Positions 1-9,081 of a stretch of 64,000 nt of DNA are shown piece by piece. Location of the stretch: positions 124,001-188,000 of the forward strand of contig CALWLY010000001.1 in the NCBI GenBank assembly GCA_944381635.1, in the 5' to 3' direction. The notes beneath the pieces were generated by a model, which had not been told where the DNA came from, did no database searches, and worked only from the letters and a program-made list of their open reading frames with translations. Within the stretch, counting starts at the first letter, position 1; each line of letters opens with the position of its first letter. The DNA is from an uncultured Lachnospiraceae bacterium. Its GTDB lineage: Bacteria > Bacillota > Clostridia > Lachnospirales > Lachnospiraceae. A program made the position numbers and the translations under genes.

Positions 1-522
1 AGTAATGATCTTTATGTGTATAATGGCAGCGTAAAGAATAAAAGAAAAGCTTATGATAAAGGGAAATTCGCAATTTGCCTTGAGAATTCCAGAGCTGATG
101 GCTATATTACAGAAAAAATTTTCGATTGTTTAATTAATGGAATAGTTCCAATATATGGAGGGGCCTATAATATCTCAGACTACATTCCTAAAGAATGTTA
201 TATTGATTATTTTTCTTTTGCCAGTCTTGATGAAATGAATGACTACTTAAAGAATATGCCAGAAGAAGTATATAATCGATATCTACGTAATATTGAAAGG
301 TATATAAACTCTCAGGATTATAAGAAAATGGCGGCTAAATCAGGAGAAGACTATGAACAATATTCTTATCCTATGACACATATGCCGGAAAAATTCTATG
401 TATCTTTGGAAACAAAGTGGAAAATGTTTTGGTCAGTTAAAGTAAGGGAGAATGCGGAGAAAATGATTAATTGTTTTATAGATAAGTTGGCTATGATGAA
501 AAAGAAAATGTTTACAAAATAA
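1..522 (+). CDS. alpha-1,3-fucosyltransferase (GT10), C-terminal part, cut by window edge
   Basis: The frame is open to base 1 (first visible residues SNDLYVYNGS), so the gene starts before the window; a GTG at 16 is only an internal codon. About 173 residues are visible. They carry the GT10 C-terminal signature: an acceptor/GDP-fucose region with ENSRADGYITEKIFD followed by GIVPIYGG. Members of this family move fucose from GDP-fucose onto GlcNAc or Glc in an alpha-1,3 or alpha-1,4 linkage and act on the cytoplasmic side on lipid-linked glycan. The tail after residue 130 is lysine-rich, as in bacterial GT10 enzymes that bind the membrane through a basic C-terminus. It heads a long run of same-strand glycan genes. 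Family assignment is fairly sure; acceptor unknown. Confidence 0.82.
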   Translation, partial: SNDLYVYNGSVKNKRKAYDKGKFAICLENSRADGYITEKIFDCLINGIVPIYGGAYNISDYIPKECYIDYFSFASLDEMNDYLKNMPEEVYNRYLRNIERYINSQDYKKMAAKSGEDYEQYSYPMTHMPEKFYVSLETKWKMFWSVKVRENAEKMINCFIDKLAMMKKKMFTK

Positions 523-574
523 TTTCAAAAATGAAGAAAGATATTATAATTTAAAGAAAATGAGAGGAATAAAA

Positions 575-1603
575 ATGAAGATATTGATTACCGGTGGATG
601 TGGATTTTTGGGGAGTAATTTAGCATATAGTGGAAATAAAAGGGGACATAAGATAGTTGTTTTTGATAATTTGTCACGAATCGGATCTTATGAGAATTTG
701 AAGTGGTTGAAAAATAAGAAAAATGATATTCAGTTTATCCATGGAGATATTAGAAACAAGGGGGATGTAGAAAAACTTATTAAATACGGTGAATTTGACG
801 CAGTATTTCATTTGGCCGGACAAGTTGCTATGACTACATCTATTGAAAATCCGTATAAAGATTTTGAAATTAATACAATTGGTACATTAAACATATTGGA
901 TTCTATCAGACAGTATAGTCCGGAGACATCAGTATTTTATTCGTCAACAAACAAAGTTTACGGAGATTTAGAGCAGTTTACTTATGTTGAAAAAGAAAAG
1001 AGATATATATGTGAAGAATATCCAGAAGGATTTGATGAAAAAATCGCACTGGACTTCCATTCACCGTATGGGTGCTCTAAGGGAAGCGCGGATCAATATA
1101 TGTTGGATTTTGCCAGAATGTTTGGAATTAAGACAGTAGTCTTTAGGCATTCATCTATGTATGGAGGAAGGCAGTTTGCCACTTACGATCAAGGCTGGAT
1201 AGGCTGGTTTTGTCAAAAAGCGTTAGAACAGAAAAATAACTTGAATATCAAACCGTATACTATTTCAGGAACTGGAAAGCAGGTGAGGGATATTTTGCAT
1301 ATTGATGATATGATAGAACTGTACTATACTTCATTAGAAAAAGTAGACAATATATGGGGAAATGCCTTCAACATTGGGGGAGGTATGAAGCATTCATTAT
1401 CTTTGCTGGAACTATTTGATTTATTGAATGATATGTTAGGAATACAGTTATCATATACACAAATTGCAGCTAGAGCCAGTGATCAGAAAATATTTGTTGC
1501 TGATACGACAAAAATTTATACAATGACGGGTTGGAAACCAGGTGTTGGAGTCTATGATGGTATTCAAAGTATGTTGGAATGGATAAAGAAGGGAATAAAT
1601 TGA
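575..1603 (+). CDS. rfbE: CDP-paratose 2-epimerase (tyvelose epimerase) family
   Basis: This is an extended short-chain dehydrogenase of 342 residues. I start it at ATG 575 because AGAGGA lies 6 bases upstream; an in-frame ATG at 560 has no such site. The NAD-binding TGGCGFLGS is at the N-terminus. The Ser-Tyr-Lys set is visible as SSTNKVYGD and SPYGCSKGSADQ (Tyr165, Lys169). The stretch FRHSSMYGGRQFATYDQGW is the hallmark of RfbE/Tyv, which converts CDP-paratose to CDP-tyvelose. An rfbS-like gene lies 1.1 kb downstream, and rfbF, rfbG and rfbH are 10-15 kb downstream, so the substrate can be made locally. General epimerase/dehydratase is the fallback call. Confidence 0.8.
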   Translation: MKILITGGCGFLGSNLAYSGNKRGHKIVVFDNLSRIGSYENLKWLKNKKNDIQFIHGDIRNKGDVEKLIKYGEFDAVFHLAGQVAMTTSIENPYKDFEINTIGTLNILDSIRQYSPETSVFYSSTNKVYGDLEQFTYVEKEKRYICEEYPEGFDEKIALDFHSPYGCSKGSADQYMLDFARMFGIKTVVFRHSSMYGGRQFATYDQGWIGWFCQKALEQKNNLNIKPYTISGTGKQVRDILHIDDMIELYYTSLEKVDNIWGNAFNIGGGMKHSLSLLELFDLLNDMLGIQLSYTQIAARASDQKIFVADTTKIYTMTGWKPGVGVYDGIQSMLEWIKKGIN

Positions 1604-1604
1604 A

Positions 1605-2705
1605 ATGTGTAATCCGTTGGTTAGCGTATTGATTCCTGTGTACAATAGAAGGAATATTATAGATCAAACAATAGAATGTATTTTGAAACAAACATATTCA
1701 AATATAGAAGTTATTATTGGGGATAATTGCAGTACGGATGGAACTTTTGATTATATCAAATCCAAATATAGTGACAATAAAAATTTTATTATTTTTCAAA
1801 ACTCATGTAATTTAGGACCGGTAAAAAACTGGATAGAGTGTTTTAAGCGTGCAAAAGGGGAATATATAAAAATACTATGGTCAGATGATGTGATTTCCTA
1901 TCAGTTTATAGAGCAGGCAGTTAATGCATTGGAAATGAACCGAGAAGCTGTGTTTTTTTACTCGTCGGTATTAGGATTTTCAGGTTATGAGGAGTTGAAA
2001 GTAAAAAAAATTATAGAAATTTCGGAACATCCATATTCATACGAAAATAAGTTTATAAGAATTTTCAAGAATATACCGAATTATAGGCTTGGGAAAAGTG
2101 GTATATACGATAAAACGGTTTTCTTAGAGAATTTAATAAAAAAAGAACAGAAAGTTCCTTTTTCGGCAACATGTGCTCTGTTCAGAAAAAAAATGTTTTC
2201 TATTCAGGAAAAAATTCCTTCCAGGTACAAATATGAACATAATAAAACAGGAGCCGGTACGGATTTAAGAATGTTTTTGGATGCATTTGATTGGGGTAAT
2301 TCTTTTTATTACTTAGATAAGCCGCTTTCTTTTTTTCGAGGACATGAAGGTTCGATAACCGCTTTAGATGGAGAATTATATAAGGGTTATTTGACAGCAG
2401 AAATTGCATGGTTAGAAGAAAAAAAAACGGAGAGTAAGTACTTTAAATACTTAAATGCAACAATTATTCATAAAGATAAAGAAAAAATAACGGATATTTT
2501 TTTCCCTAAAAAATGTAAAAAAATGATAGAAAAGTATTATGATTCACCAATTGACATTTCTAAATTTTTTAATTATGTTTGGTTGCTTGCTCGGATTTTT
2601 GTCCTTATATTTTTTAATCAGCTAAATAGATATGTTACTTTGCAAAAGTTATTTATATGTATAAGAAAACTGAATTTCATTGGTTTGAAAGGAAATGAAA
2701 AATGA
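1605..2705 (+). CDS. GT2 family glycosyltransferase
   Basis: A 366-residue GT-A enzyme. The N-terminus reads SVLIPVYNRRNIIDQTIECI and is followed by IGDNCSTDGT, the GT2 nucleotide-binding start. SDDV near residue 94 fits the metal-binding DXD position. A hydrophobic stretch near residues 325-345 probably contacts the membrane. It starts one base after the rfbE stop and overlaps the next gene by four bases (ATGA), so the three genes are probably translationally coupled. It could transfer the dideoxyhexose made by the flanking genes; that is inference from position only. Confidence 0.78.
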   Translation: MCNPLVSVLIPVYNRRNIIDQTIECILKQTYSNIEVIIGDNCSTDGTFDYIKSKYSDNKNFIIFQNSCNLGPVKNWIECFKRAKGEYIKILWSDDVISYQFIEQAVNALEMNREAVFFYSSVLGFSGYEELKVKKIIEISEHPYSYENKFIRIFKNIPNYRLGKSGIYDKTVFLENLIKKEQKVPFSATCALFRKKMFSIQEKIPSRYKYEHNKTGAGTDLRMFLDAFDWGNSFYYLDKPLSFFRGHEGSITALDGELYKGYLTAEIAWLEEKKTESKYFKYLNATIIHKDKEKITDIFFPKKCKKMIEKYYDSPIDISKFFNYVWLLARIFVLIFFNQLNRYVTLQKLFICIRKLNFIGLKGNEK

Positions 2706-3556
2706 ACATCTTAGTATTGGGAGGAACAGGATATTTAGGCAGAAACATAGTAAAAAAAATGTCTGAATATGGTCATGAAGTCGCTTATACAGTTAGGAAT
2801 CCAGGACGGATAGGGGAATTTGAGAAAAGGATAAAGCCAATCAAAGCAGATGAAGAACAAGTGGAGGCATATTTTTTTAATCATAAAATAGATGCAGTTA
2901 TTAATACAGTATGTACTTATGGCAGAGAAAACGTTTCTTTTGAGGATATTATAGAAGGAAATTTATTATTTCCACTTAAAATTTTAAATTTGGCGGTTAA
3001 ATATAATATTCGTAATTTTATAACGATAGGGACAGGGCTGCCGGATGATTTTAATATGTACAGTATGACAAAAAGAGAATTTTCTGAATTTGGAAGATTC
3101 TATAGCAAACACTATAATTTGAATTTCATTGAATTAGAATCGGAAATGATATACGGTGGAGGAGAACCGAAAGACAGATTTATCGCTATGTGCATTTCTA
3201 AAATGTTGTTGGGATTGGACATAGAACTGACAGAAGGAAATCAAAAAAGAGATATTATTTATGTTGAGGATGTTTGTGATATAATTCAGTGCGTATTATC
3301 TCATAATGTGGAAGGCTATCAGATAATTCCGGTTGGAACAGGAGATGCTCCTACTATTCGGCAAATAGTAGAATATATTCGTCAATATCTAAAATCGGAT
3401 TCAAAATTAAAATTTGGAGTCTTGCCTATGAGAGAAGGAGAACCAGATTGTGTGGCTAATATAACCAAATTGCGTCAGATGGGATTTTCCTGTAAATATG
3501 ATTGGAGGAAAGGCTTGGAAAAAACAATTGAAGACATGAAAATGGAAAGAGGATAA
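2702..3556 (+). CDS. rfbS: CDP-paratose synthase-like NAD(P)H reductase (RfbS/Prt family)
   Basis: A 284-residue atypical short-chain reductase starting with MNILVLGGTGYLGRNI. From memory of Salmonella RfbS/Prt, the same blocks recur here in order: an INT-x-x-x-YGR block, a GT-x-LP-x-x-x-x-x-Y-x-x-TK block (active-site Tyr and Lys), an E-x-E-x-x-YGG-x block, and RD-x-x-Y-x-x-D. RfbS reduces C4 of CDP-4-keto-3,6-dideoxyglucose to give CDP-paratose. The sister enzyme RfbJ makes abequose from the same substrate. The nearby RfbE-type epimerase acts on paratose, which favours RfbS. It overlaps the preceding GT2 by four bases. Confidence 0.7.
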   Translation: MNILVLGGTGYLGRNIVKKMSEYGHEVAYTVRNPGRIGEFEKRIKPIKADEEQVEAYFFNHKIDAVINTVCTYGRENVSFEDIIEGNLLFPLKILNLAVKYNIRNFITIGTGLPDDFNMYSMTKREFSEFGRFYSKHYNLNFIELESEMIYGGGEPKDRFIAMCISKMLLGLDIELTEGNQKRDIIYVEDVCDIIQCVLSHNVEGYQIIPVGTGDAPTIRQIVEYIRQYLKSDSKLKFGVLPMREGEPDCVANITKLRQMGFSCKYDWRKGLEKTIEDMKMERG

Positions 3557-3559
3557 ATA

Positions 3560-4528
3560 ATGATTCAGAAATTGAAAGAAATTATTTTAAAGAGCAAGGC
3601 TTATAACTGGTTATATCATATTTATTGCTGTCTTTACTGGAGAGAAAAAAAGAAAGGGCACTGCTGGGGGAGAGAGAAAGAAAAAATTTTTTATGTAGTT
3701 AGAAGAAAATCAGAAGGGGCGGGTTTATTTTCTCATGTTATGAATAATATGGCTATGTGCCAATATGCTATAAATAAAGGATACATCCCTGTAATAGATA
3801 TGCAAAATTATTCTAATATCTATTTGAAAAAAGAGTTAATAGGGAAAGAAAATGCTTGGGAGTACTACTTTGAACAACCATGCAAATATAATCTAAGTGA
3901 TATTGAGAAATGTAAAAATATAATTTTAGCAGGAAGGAATATTATTTCTGAAATAAATGTTCCGGATTATCATTTGATTCAAGATAAAGATATTAGGATT
4001 AAGTGGAAAAATTTTTTTCAAAATTATTTTCATATTAAAGATGAATTAATGAATGAATGCAATCAAATATATAATAATTTGTTTGGAGAGAAAAAAGTAC
4101 TTGGAATATTAGCAAGAGGTACAGACTATACAACGGTAAAACCAAGTGGACATCCTATACAACCAAATAGCAATATGATTATAGAGGTAGTAGAAAAAAT
4201 TTATAAAGAAAAAAGTTATGAATACATATATTTAGCTACAGAAGATGAATATATATATAACGATTTAAAGGGATATTTTGGAAATATTTTACTTACAACA
4301 AAAGCTAAAAGATATAAAGAAAGCGAAAGTGCGTTACTTTGTCAATGGAAAGAATTCAAAGATGAAGACCCATATGTAAAAGGACATAATTACCTGATTA
4401 ACATATTATTATTAACAAAATGCAAAGGATTAGTAGCTGGCATTACCTCAGGAACATATGGGGCATTATTGATCAAAAAAGATGATTATGAAGATGAGTA
4501 TGTTTTTAATTTAGGGTTTTATGAATAG
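3560..4528 (+). CDS. putative fucosyltransferase-like (NodZ/GT23-type fold) protein
   Basis: A 322-residue soluble protein I do not recognise with certainty. The C-terminal half has a block LGILARGTDYTTVKPSGHP followed by YIYLATEDE and a late Thr-Ser-Gly-Thr motif (ITSGTYGALL). This order (basic/Asp loop, then a T/S-E-D strand, then a Ser-rich nucleotide loop) resembles GDP-fucose-binding GT-B enzymes such as NodZ/FUT8. It lies four bases after the rfbS-like gene in a run of glycosyltransferases, so a transferase role is likely; fucose as donor is inference. Confidence 0.5.
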   Translation: MIQKLKEIILKSKAYNWLYHIYCCLYWREKKKGHCWGREKEKIFYVVRRKSEGAGLFSHVMNNMAMCQYAINKGYIPVIDMQNYSNIYLKKELIGKENAWEYYFEQPCKYNLSDIEKCKNIILAGRNIISEINVPDYHLIQDKDIRIKWKNFFQNYFHIKDELMNECNQIYNNLFGEKKVLGILARGTDYTTVKPSGHPIQPNSNMIIEVVEKIYKEKSYEYIYLATEDEYIYNDLKGYFGNILLTTKAKRYKESESALLCQWKEFKDEDPYVKGHNYLINILLLTKCKGLVAGITSGTYGALLIKKDDYEDEYVFNLGFYE

Positions 4529-4559
4529 CCGATTATTTGCGCACAAAATGGAGGATAAA

Positions 4560-5534
4560 ATGAAATATGCACCAATTTTGATTACGACTCTAAATAGATG
4601 TGAACATTTGAAAAAATGTATCGAATCCCTCAAAAAAAATGAATGGGCACAATTTACAGAACTGTATATTTCAGTAGATTTTCCACCGGAAGAAAAATAC
4701 AAAAAAGGATATGAAAAAGTAAAGCAATACTTATCTGAGCCCATACAACAATTTAAAAAAGTTAAAATTTTTTATCAGACAAAAAATCTTGGACCATATA
4801 ACAATATGGAGTTTTTAAAAAAGCAAATAGAAAAAAATTATGATCGATATATTTTTACCGAGGATGATAATATCTTTTCTCCTAATTTTATAGAGTATGT
4901 AGATAAGGGGTTAGAAATTTTTGAGGAAGATAGAGAGGTAATAGCTGTCTGTGCTGGGGGAGGTAAAACTGAGATTACATTTAATAATATAGCTAAAACA
5001 CATAATATTTCTGCCAGTGCAGTAGGATTTTGGTGTAAAAAGGAAGAGGAATATTCTCAAATAATAAAGAGAAAATGGATTAACAGCATTGCGTTTGATT
5101 GGAAAAAAGCTTTTAATATCTGTAAAAGAGATTATTCTGTATTTTTTGCGTTGGTATCAGCGACGACGAGGCAGCAGAAAGTGTATGAAGATGACAACGG
5201 AGAGATTGCGTTGGTAGATAACATGTTAAAGATATATGCATATACTGAAGATAAATTTGCAATTGTTCCAACTCATCCAAAAGCATATAATATAGGATAT
5301 GATGGCAGCGGTGTAAATTGCCCTGAAGTTAAAAATGTAGAGAAGTTTAAAAAAGAGATAGATAGAAACAATTCATTTTCTTTTAATTGTGATGGAATGT
5401 TGGAGACAGTAGATGGAAGAAATAGTTATAATATAGAAATGATATGCAGAATAACTTGGGGATTCATAAAATTAGGCTTTGAAAAATATAAACATAGGAG
5501 AAATGGACATGAGGGCAAAATGGATATTCAATGA
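4560..5534 (+). CDS. glycosyltransferase, GT2/GT-A-like
   Basis: I start this at ATG 4560, with GGAGGA at 4550-4555, rather than at an in-frame upstream ATG (4521) that overlaps the previous gene. The 324-residue product begins MKYAPILITTLNRCEHLKKC, a GT-A-type opening, and carries FTEDDN about 95 residues in, an E-D-D version of the metal-binding DXD. Later residues include WKKAF and a block rich in aromatic residues. Donor and linkage cannot be read from the sequence. The 3' end overlaps the next gene by 26 bases. Confidence 0.68.
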   Translation: MKYAPILITTLNRCEHLKKCIESLKKNEWAQFTELYISVDFPPEEKYKKGYEKVKQYLSEPIQQFKKVKIFYQTKNLGPYNNMEFLKKQIEKNYDRYIFTEDDNIFSPNFIEYVDKGLEIFEEDREVIAVCAGGGKTEITFNNIAKTHNISASAVGFWCKKEEEYSQIIKRKWINSIAFDWKKAFNICKRDYSVFFALVSATTRQQKVYEDDNGEIALVDNMLKIYAYTEDKFAIVPTHPKAYNIGYDGSGVNCPEVKNVEKFKKEIDRNNSFSFNCDGMLETVDGRNSYNIEMICRITWGFIKLGFEKYKHRRNGHEGKMDIQ

Positions 5535-6456
5535 ATTTCGATGGCTTTTTATAAGAGTTCTTCATGTGCTCACTGGAAAATATTATATTAATACTGAAAA
5601 ATTAGGAAAATATACGGTATTTAATGGAAAAGATGGTAATGCACTGCTAAAAGAATATATTATGAAAGGAGAACCGTTTTCATTTTGCAGATTCAGTTTT
5701 GTGGAACTGGGATTATTGATTAATATGCAAAGAGACAGACTCTTTGGGATAAAATTAGCAGAAAGAAATAAAATTGCTGTGGAAACATTTCAGACAGAGG
5801 GAAACGCGGAACAAGGGCTTTATCAATTTGAAGATATTATGAAAAAGGCAATAAATGATGCGGATTTTTTGGGGATATGGGGGAACTTGGCTATGGGAGA
5901 TTGCTATCTTAGCAATTATTATGATTTGCAGCAAAAAGCATTAGCAGATGCTACCTGTGTAGAGCCCTATGCTTATGAAGAACCTTGGTCTTATGCGTTG
6001 AAAGGCAAAAAAGTATTAGTGGTATCTCCTTTTTCCCAATTGATACAAGAGCAATATGAAGAAAAAAGAGATAAAATTTTTACTAATCCTAAGACACTTC
6101 CTGCTTTTGAATTGATTACAGTAGATTCTATATGGTATAGTGCAGCTGGAAAAGATAAAAGATTTTCGGATTGGTTTGAAGCATATGATTTTTTATATTC
6201 TGAAATAATGAAACAGAATTTTGATATTGCTTTATTAGGATGTGGACCCTTTGGATTTCCGTTAGCTGCTAAAATCAAACTGGCAGGGAAGCAGGCAATT
6301 CATATGGGAGGAGCCATTCAGATATTGTTTGGGATTAAAGGGAGCCGGTGGGATAATACCGCCATTGGAGAAATGTATAACGAATATTGGGTGCGGCCTT
6401 CTAAAAAAACGGCGCCGGAACAGGCAGAAAAATTAGATAATTTCTGCTATTGGTAA
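5509..6456 (+). CDS. capsule-locus protein, possible GT-D-type glycosyltransferase
   Basis: ATG 5509 is chosen because AGGAG at 5496-5500 is eight bases away; TTG 5479 and ATG 5503 are alternatives. The product is 315 residues with an amphipathic N-terminus. GEPFSFCRFSFVELGLL near residue 50 and a late LLGCGPFGFPLAAKIK plus KQAIHMGGAIQILFGIKG resemble the small GT-D (DUF1792-like) transferases, where an early Arg/Glu loop and a late Gly-rich nucleotide loop form the active site. I recognise the family only loosely. It overlaps the preceding transferase, so both are likely translated together. Confidence 0.5.
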   Translation: MRAKWIFNEFRWLFIRVLHVLTGKYYINTEKLGKYTVFNGKDGNALLKEYIMKGEPFSFCRFSFVELGLLINMQRDRLFGIKLAERNKIAVETFQTEGNAEQGLYQFEDIMKKAINDADFLGIWGNLAMGDCYLSNYYDLQQKALADATCVEPYAYEEPWSYALKGKKVLVVSPFSQLIQEQYEEKRDKIFTNPKTLPAFELITVDSIWYSAAGKDKRFSDWFEAYDFLYSEIMKQNFDIALLGCGPFGFPLAAKIKLAGKQAIHMGGAIQILFGIKGSRWDNTAIGEMYNEYWVRPSKKTAPEQAEKLDNFCYW

Positions 6457-6481
6457 TATTTAATTATAGGAGTGGAAAAAT

Positions 6482-7072
6482 TTGAATAAGGAGCCAAAGA
6501 TGGACAGTTTTCTAACACAAGAAGAGCTGAAACAGTATGGATTAAAAAAAATAGGAAAAAATGTTTTGCTGAGCCGGAAAGCGAGTATTTATGGCGCTTC
6601 CGATATATGTATTGGAGACAATGTGCGTATAGACGATTTTTGTATATTAAGTGGTAATATTACAATAGGAAGTCATGTGCATATTGCAGCAGGAGTGATG
6701 CTATTTGGGGGAGAAAAGGGAATTGAGATAGATGATTTTGCTGGAATTTCATCACGTACAGCTGTCTATTCAGAAAGTGATAATTATCTTGGTGAAGCTA
6801 TGACGAATCCAACGATACCGGAAAAATACAGGAAAATAGAAGGGGGAAAAATTTATTTTGGTAGACATGTTTTAATAGGAACGGGGTGCACGGTTCTCCC
6901 AGGGGTTTGTATAGCGGAAGGTACGTCTGTTGGAGCCATGTCTCTGATAAATAAAAGCCTGGATCCTTGGTCCGTGTATATTGGGATACCCGCAAGGAAA
7001 ATAGGTGGCAGGGAAAAAGAAATTTTAAAAATGGAGAAAATGTTGATGGAGGAAGCAAGAGATGGAGAATAG
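6482..7072 (+). CDS. hexapeptide-repeat acyltransferase (WbbJ/VioB-like)
   Basis: A 196-residue left-handed beta-helix protein starting at TTG 6482, with AGGAG at 6468-6472. Repeats of the [I/V]-G-x-x-x-x type run through most of it (IGDNVRIDDF, IGSHVHIAAG, IGTGCTVLPG) and it ends with the usual VYIGIPARKIG. Such enzymes move acetyl from acetyl-CoA onto a sugar hydroxyl or amine. It overlaps the following sugar aminotransferase gene by 11 bases, so N-acetylation of the amino group that enzyme installs is the likely role (as in VioA/VioB). Confidence 0.78.
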   Translation: MNKEPKMDSFLTQEELKQYGLKKIGKNVLLSRKASIYGASDICIGDNVRIDDFCILSGNITIGSHVHIAAGVMLFGGEKGIEIDDFAGISSRTAVYSESDNYLGEAMTNPTIPEKYRKIEGGKIYFGRHVLIGTGCTVLPGVCIAEGTSVGAMSLINKSLDPWSVYIGIPARKIGGREKEILKMEKMLMEEARDGE

Positions 7073-8168
7073 CAGTATATATGTTACCCGGTCATCAATG
7101 CCTGATAAAGAGGAATACTTTAAAGAAATAGAAGAATTATGGGAAACTCATATTCTTACCAACATGGGCATAAAACATCAGCAGCTGGAAAAAGAATTGA
7201 TAGATTTTTTGCAAGTACCGGCGTTATCTCTTTTTACGAATGGGCATATGGCTTTAGAATTGACTTTGCAGGCAATGGATTTCCCCAAGGGAGGAGAAGT
7301 CATTAGCACTCCTTTTACCTTTGCTTCTACAACGCATGCAATTGTGAGAAATGGGCTTGTTCCCGTTTTTTGCGATATCAAGGAGAAGGATTATACGATA
7401 GATGAAAATAAAATTGAGCATCTTATTACTCCTAAGACAGTAGCTATTTTGCCTGTTCATGTATATGGAAACATATGTAATGTGGAAGCTATCCAGAAGA
7501 TTGCAGATACATATCAATTAAAAGTAATCTATGATGCTGCACATGCTTTTGGTGAAAAATATAAAGGAATTGGTATTGGAAATTTTGGAGATGCTTCTAT
7601 GCTGAGCTTTCATGCAACTAAAGTATTTAATACAATTGAAGGCGGGGCAGTATGCTATAGGGATAAAGAGCTTGGAGAAAAGTTGTATCGTCTTAAGAAC
7701 TTTGGCATTCGATCAGAAGAAATTGTAGATGGAATAGGGGCCAATGCTAAAATGAACGAATTTCAGGCTGCTATGGGGCTGTGCAATTTGCGTCATGTAA
7801 AAGATGAAATCGAAAAAAGAAAAAGAGTGGTTGACAGGTATAGAGAAAATTTGTCTGATATCAAAGGAATAAAGATTAGTGAAATTCAGAAAGAGGTACA
7901 ATCCAGTTATTCTTATTTTCCTGTTCTTTTTCAAAAAGAATATTTTAGCAGAAATGAAATATATGATAAATTAAAAGAAAACAGAATATTTGCGAGAAAA
8001 TATTTTTATCCATTGACGAACGCATTTCAGTGTTACGAGGGAAAATTTGATGTGAATCAGACACCGGTAGCATTCTATGCTTCTGAAAATATTTTGACAT
8101 TACCGCTTTACGCCGATTTAGCATTAGATGACGTAGATAAAATATGCAGAATAATAAAGGACAGATAG
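7062..8168 (+). CDS. DegT/DnrJ/EryC1 sugar-nucleotide aminotransferase (VioA-like)
   Basis: A 368-residue PLP enzyme of the ArnB/WecE/VioA group. Asp158 in YDAAHAFG should hold the pyridine nitrogen and Lys187 in SFHATKVFNTIEGG should form the PLP Schiff base, so unlike RfbH further downstream this copy keeps the catalytic lysine. GGAGG lies just upstream inside the previous gene. It would transaminate a 4-keto (or 3-keto) 6-deoxy-hexose on dTDP or CDP. With the neighbouring acyltransferase it probably makes an N-acetylated dideoxyaminohexose; the exact sugar is not resolved. Confidence 0.82.
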   Translation: MENSSIYVTRSSMPDKEEYFKEIEELWETHILTNMGIKHQQLEKELIDFLQVPALSLFTNGHMALELTLQAMDFPKGGEVISTPFTFASTTHAIVRNGLVPVFCDIKEKDYTIDENKIEHLITPKTVAILPVHVYGNICNVEAIQKIADTYQLKVIYDAAHAFGEKYKGIGIGNFGDASMLSFHATKVFNTIEGGAVCYRDKELGEKLYRLKNFGIRSEEIVDGIGANAKMNEFQAAMGLCNLRHVKDEIEKRKRVVDRYRENLSDIKGIKISEIQKEVQSSYSYFPVLFQKEYFSRNEIYDKLKENRIFARKYFYPLTNAFQCYEGKFDVNQTPVAFYASENILTLPLYADLALDDVDKICRIIKDR

Positions 8169-8195
8169 TTTTGTAGCAAAGAAAAGGATGGATAT

Positions 8196-9077
8196 ATGTT
8201 ACTAGTAAAATTCCATGGAGGACTGGGAAATCAAATGTTTCAATATGCTTTTTATAAGATGCTGAAAGAACGATTTCCGAACCAGCAAGTGAAGGCTGAT
8301 TTATCTCGATATGAGTATCAAAGATTTATAGAACATAACGGATTTGAACTGGATAAAGTTTTTGATTCTATTGATTTATCAATAGCGAATAGAAAGGAAA
8401 TATTTAGATGTGGAGGAATATGGGAGAGGAAAAATGACGCATTAAGTGATGTATTGCTTAAAAGATTCTCTATTTTCCGATTCGGATTGGAAAGAAAGAA
8501 GAAAAATAGTTGTGTTGTTCTGGAACAGGACTATTCAGAAGACAAATTAAAAGAACTGTCCGGTGGAGAAAATTATTTTTTTTATGGATATTGGAGCAAT
8601 GTTGAGAGTAAAAAAGAAAATCTTTTCCATTTTTCTAATAATAATATAGAGAAAATTCATATGGAGATATTGGAAGACATAAAAAAACAGCAGTCAGTAA
8701 GTATTCATGTGAGAAGAGGAGATTATGTAGGGACAAGCTTCGATTGCGTGGGTATGGAATATTATAAAAAAGCTATAGAGATTATTCAAAAAAAGATAAA
8801 ATATCCTAGATTTTATTTGTTCTTGGATGATTTGGAGTATTTGAAAAAAAATTTTTCTTATTTAAAGAATTCGCAAATTGTGTGTGAGAATAGAGAAAAA
8901 AATAGCTACATAGATATGTATCTTATGAGTCAATGCAAATATAATATTATTTGCAACAGTACTTTCAGTTTTTGGGCTGGTGTAATTAATTCCTATGAAA
9001 ATAAAATAATAATTGCCCCTCAGAAATATTTAGACGGTAAAGAAAAAAATCTGCATGGAATCTGGTTAGGAGTATAG
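8196..9077 (+). CDS. alpha-1,2-fucosyltransferase (GT11)
   Basis: A 293-residue GT-B enzyme with the three GT11 landmarks: an N-terminal KFHGGLGNQMFQYAF, the GDP-fucose-binding SIHVRRGDYV (His171) and a late NSTFSFWAGVIN. GT11 enzymes add fucose alpha-1,2 to galactose, as in H antigen and Lewis b/y. A GT10 fucosyltransferase sits at the left edge of the same cluster, so the product glycan may carry more than one fucose. No GDP-fucose synthesis genes (gmd, wcaG) are seen in the window. Confidence 0.9.
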   Translation: MLLVKFHGGLGNQMFQYAFYKMLKERFPNQQVKADLSRYEYQRFIEHNGFELDKVFDSIDLSIANRKEIFRCGGIWERKNDALSDVLLKRFSIFRFGLERKKKNSCVVLEQDYSEDKLKELSGGENYFFYGYWSNVESKKENLFHFSNNNIEKIHMEILEDIKKQQSVSIHVRRGDYVGTSFDCVGMEYYKKAIEIIQKKIKYPRFYLFLDDLEYLKKNFSYLKNSQIVCENREKNSYIDMYLMSQCKYNIICNSTFSFWAGVINSYENKIIIAPQKYLDGKEKNLHGIWLGV

Positions 9078-9081
9078 TTAT

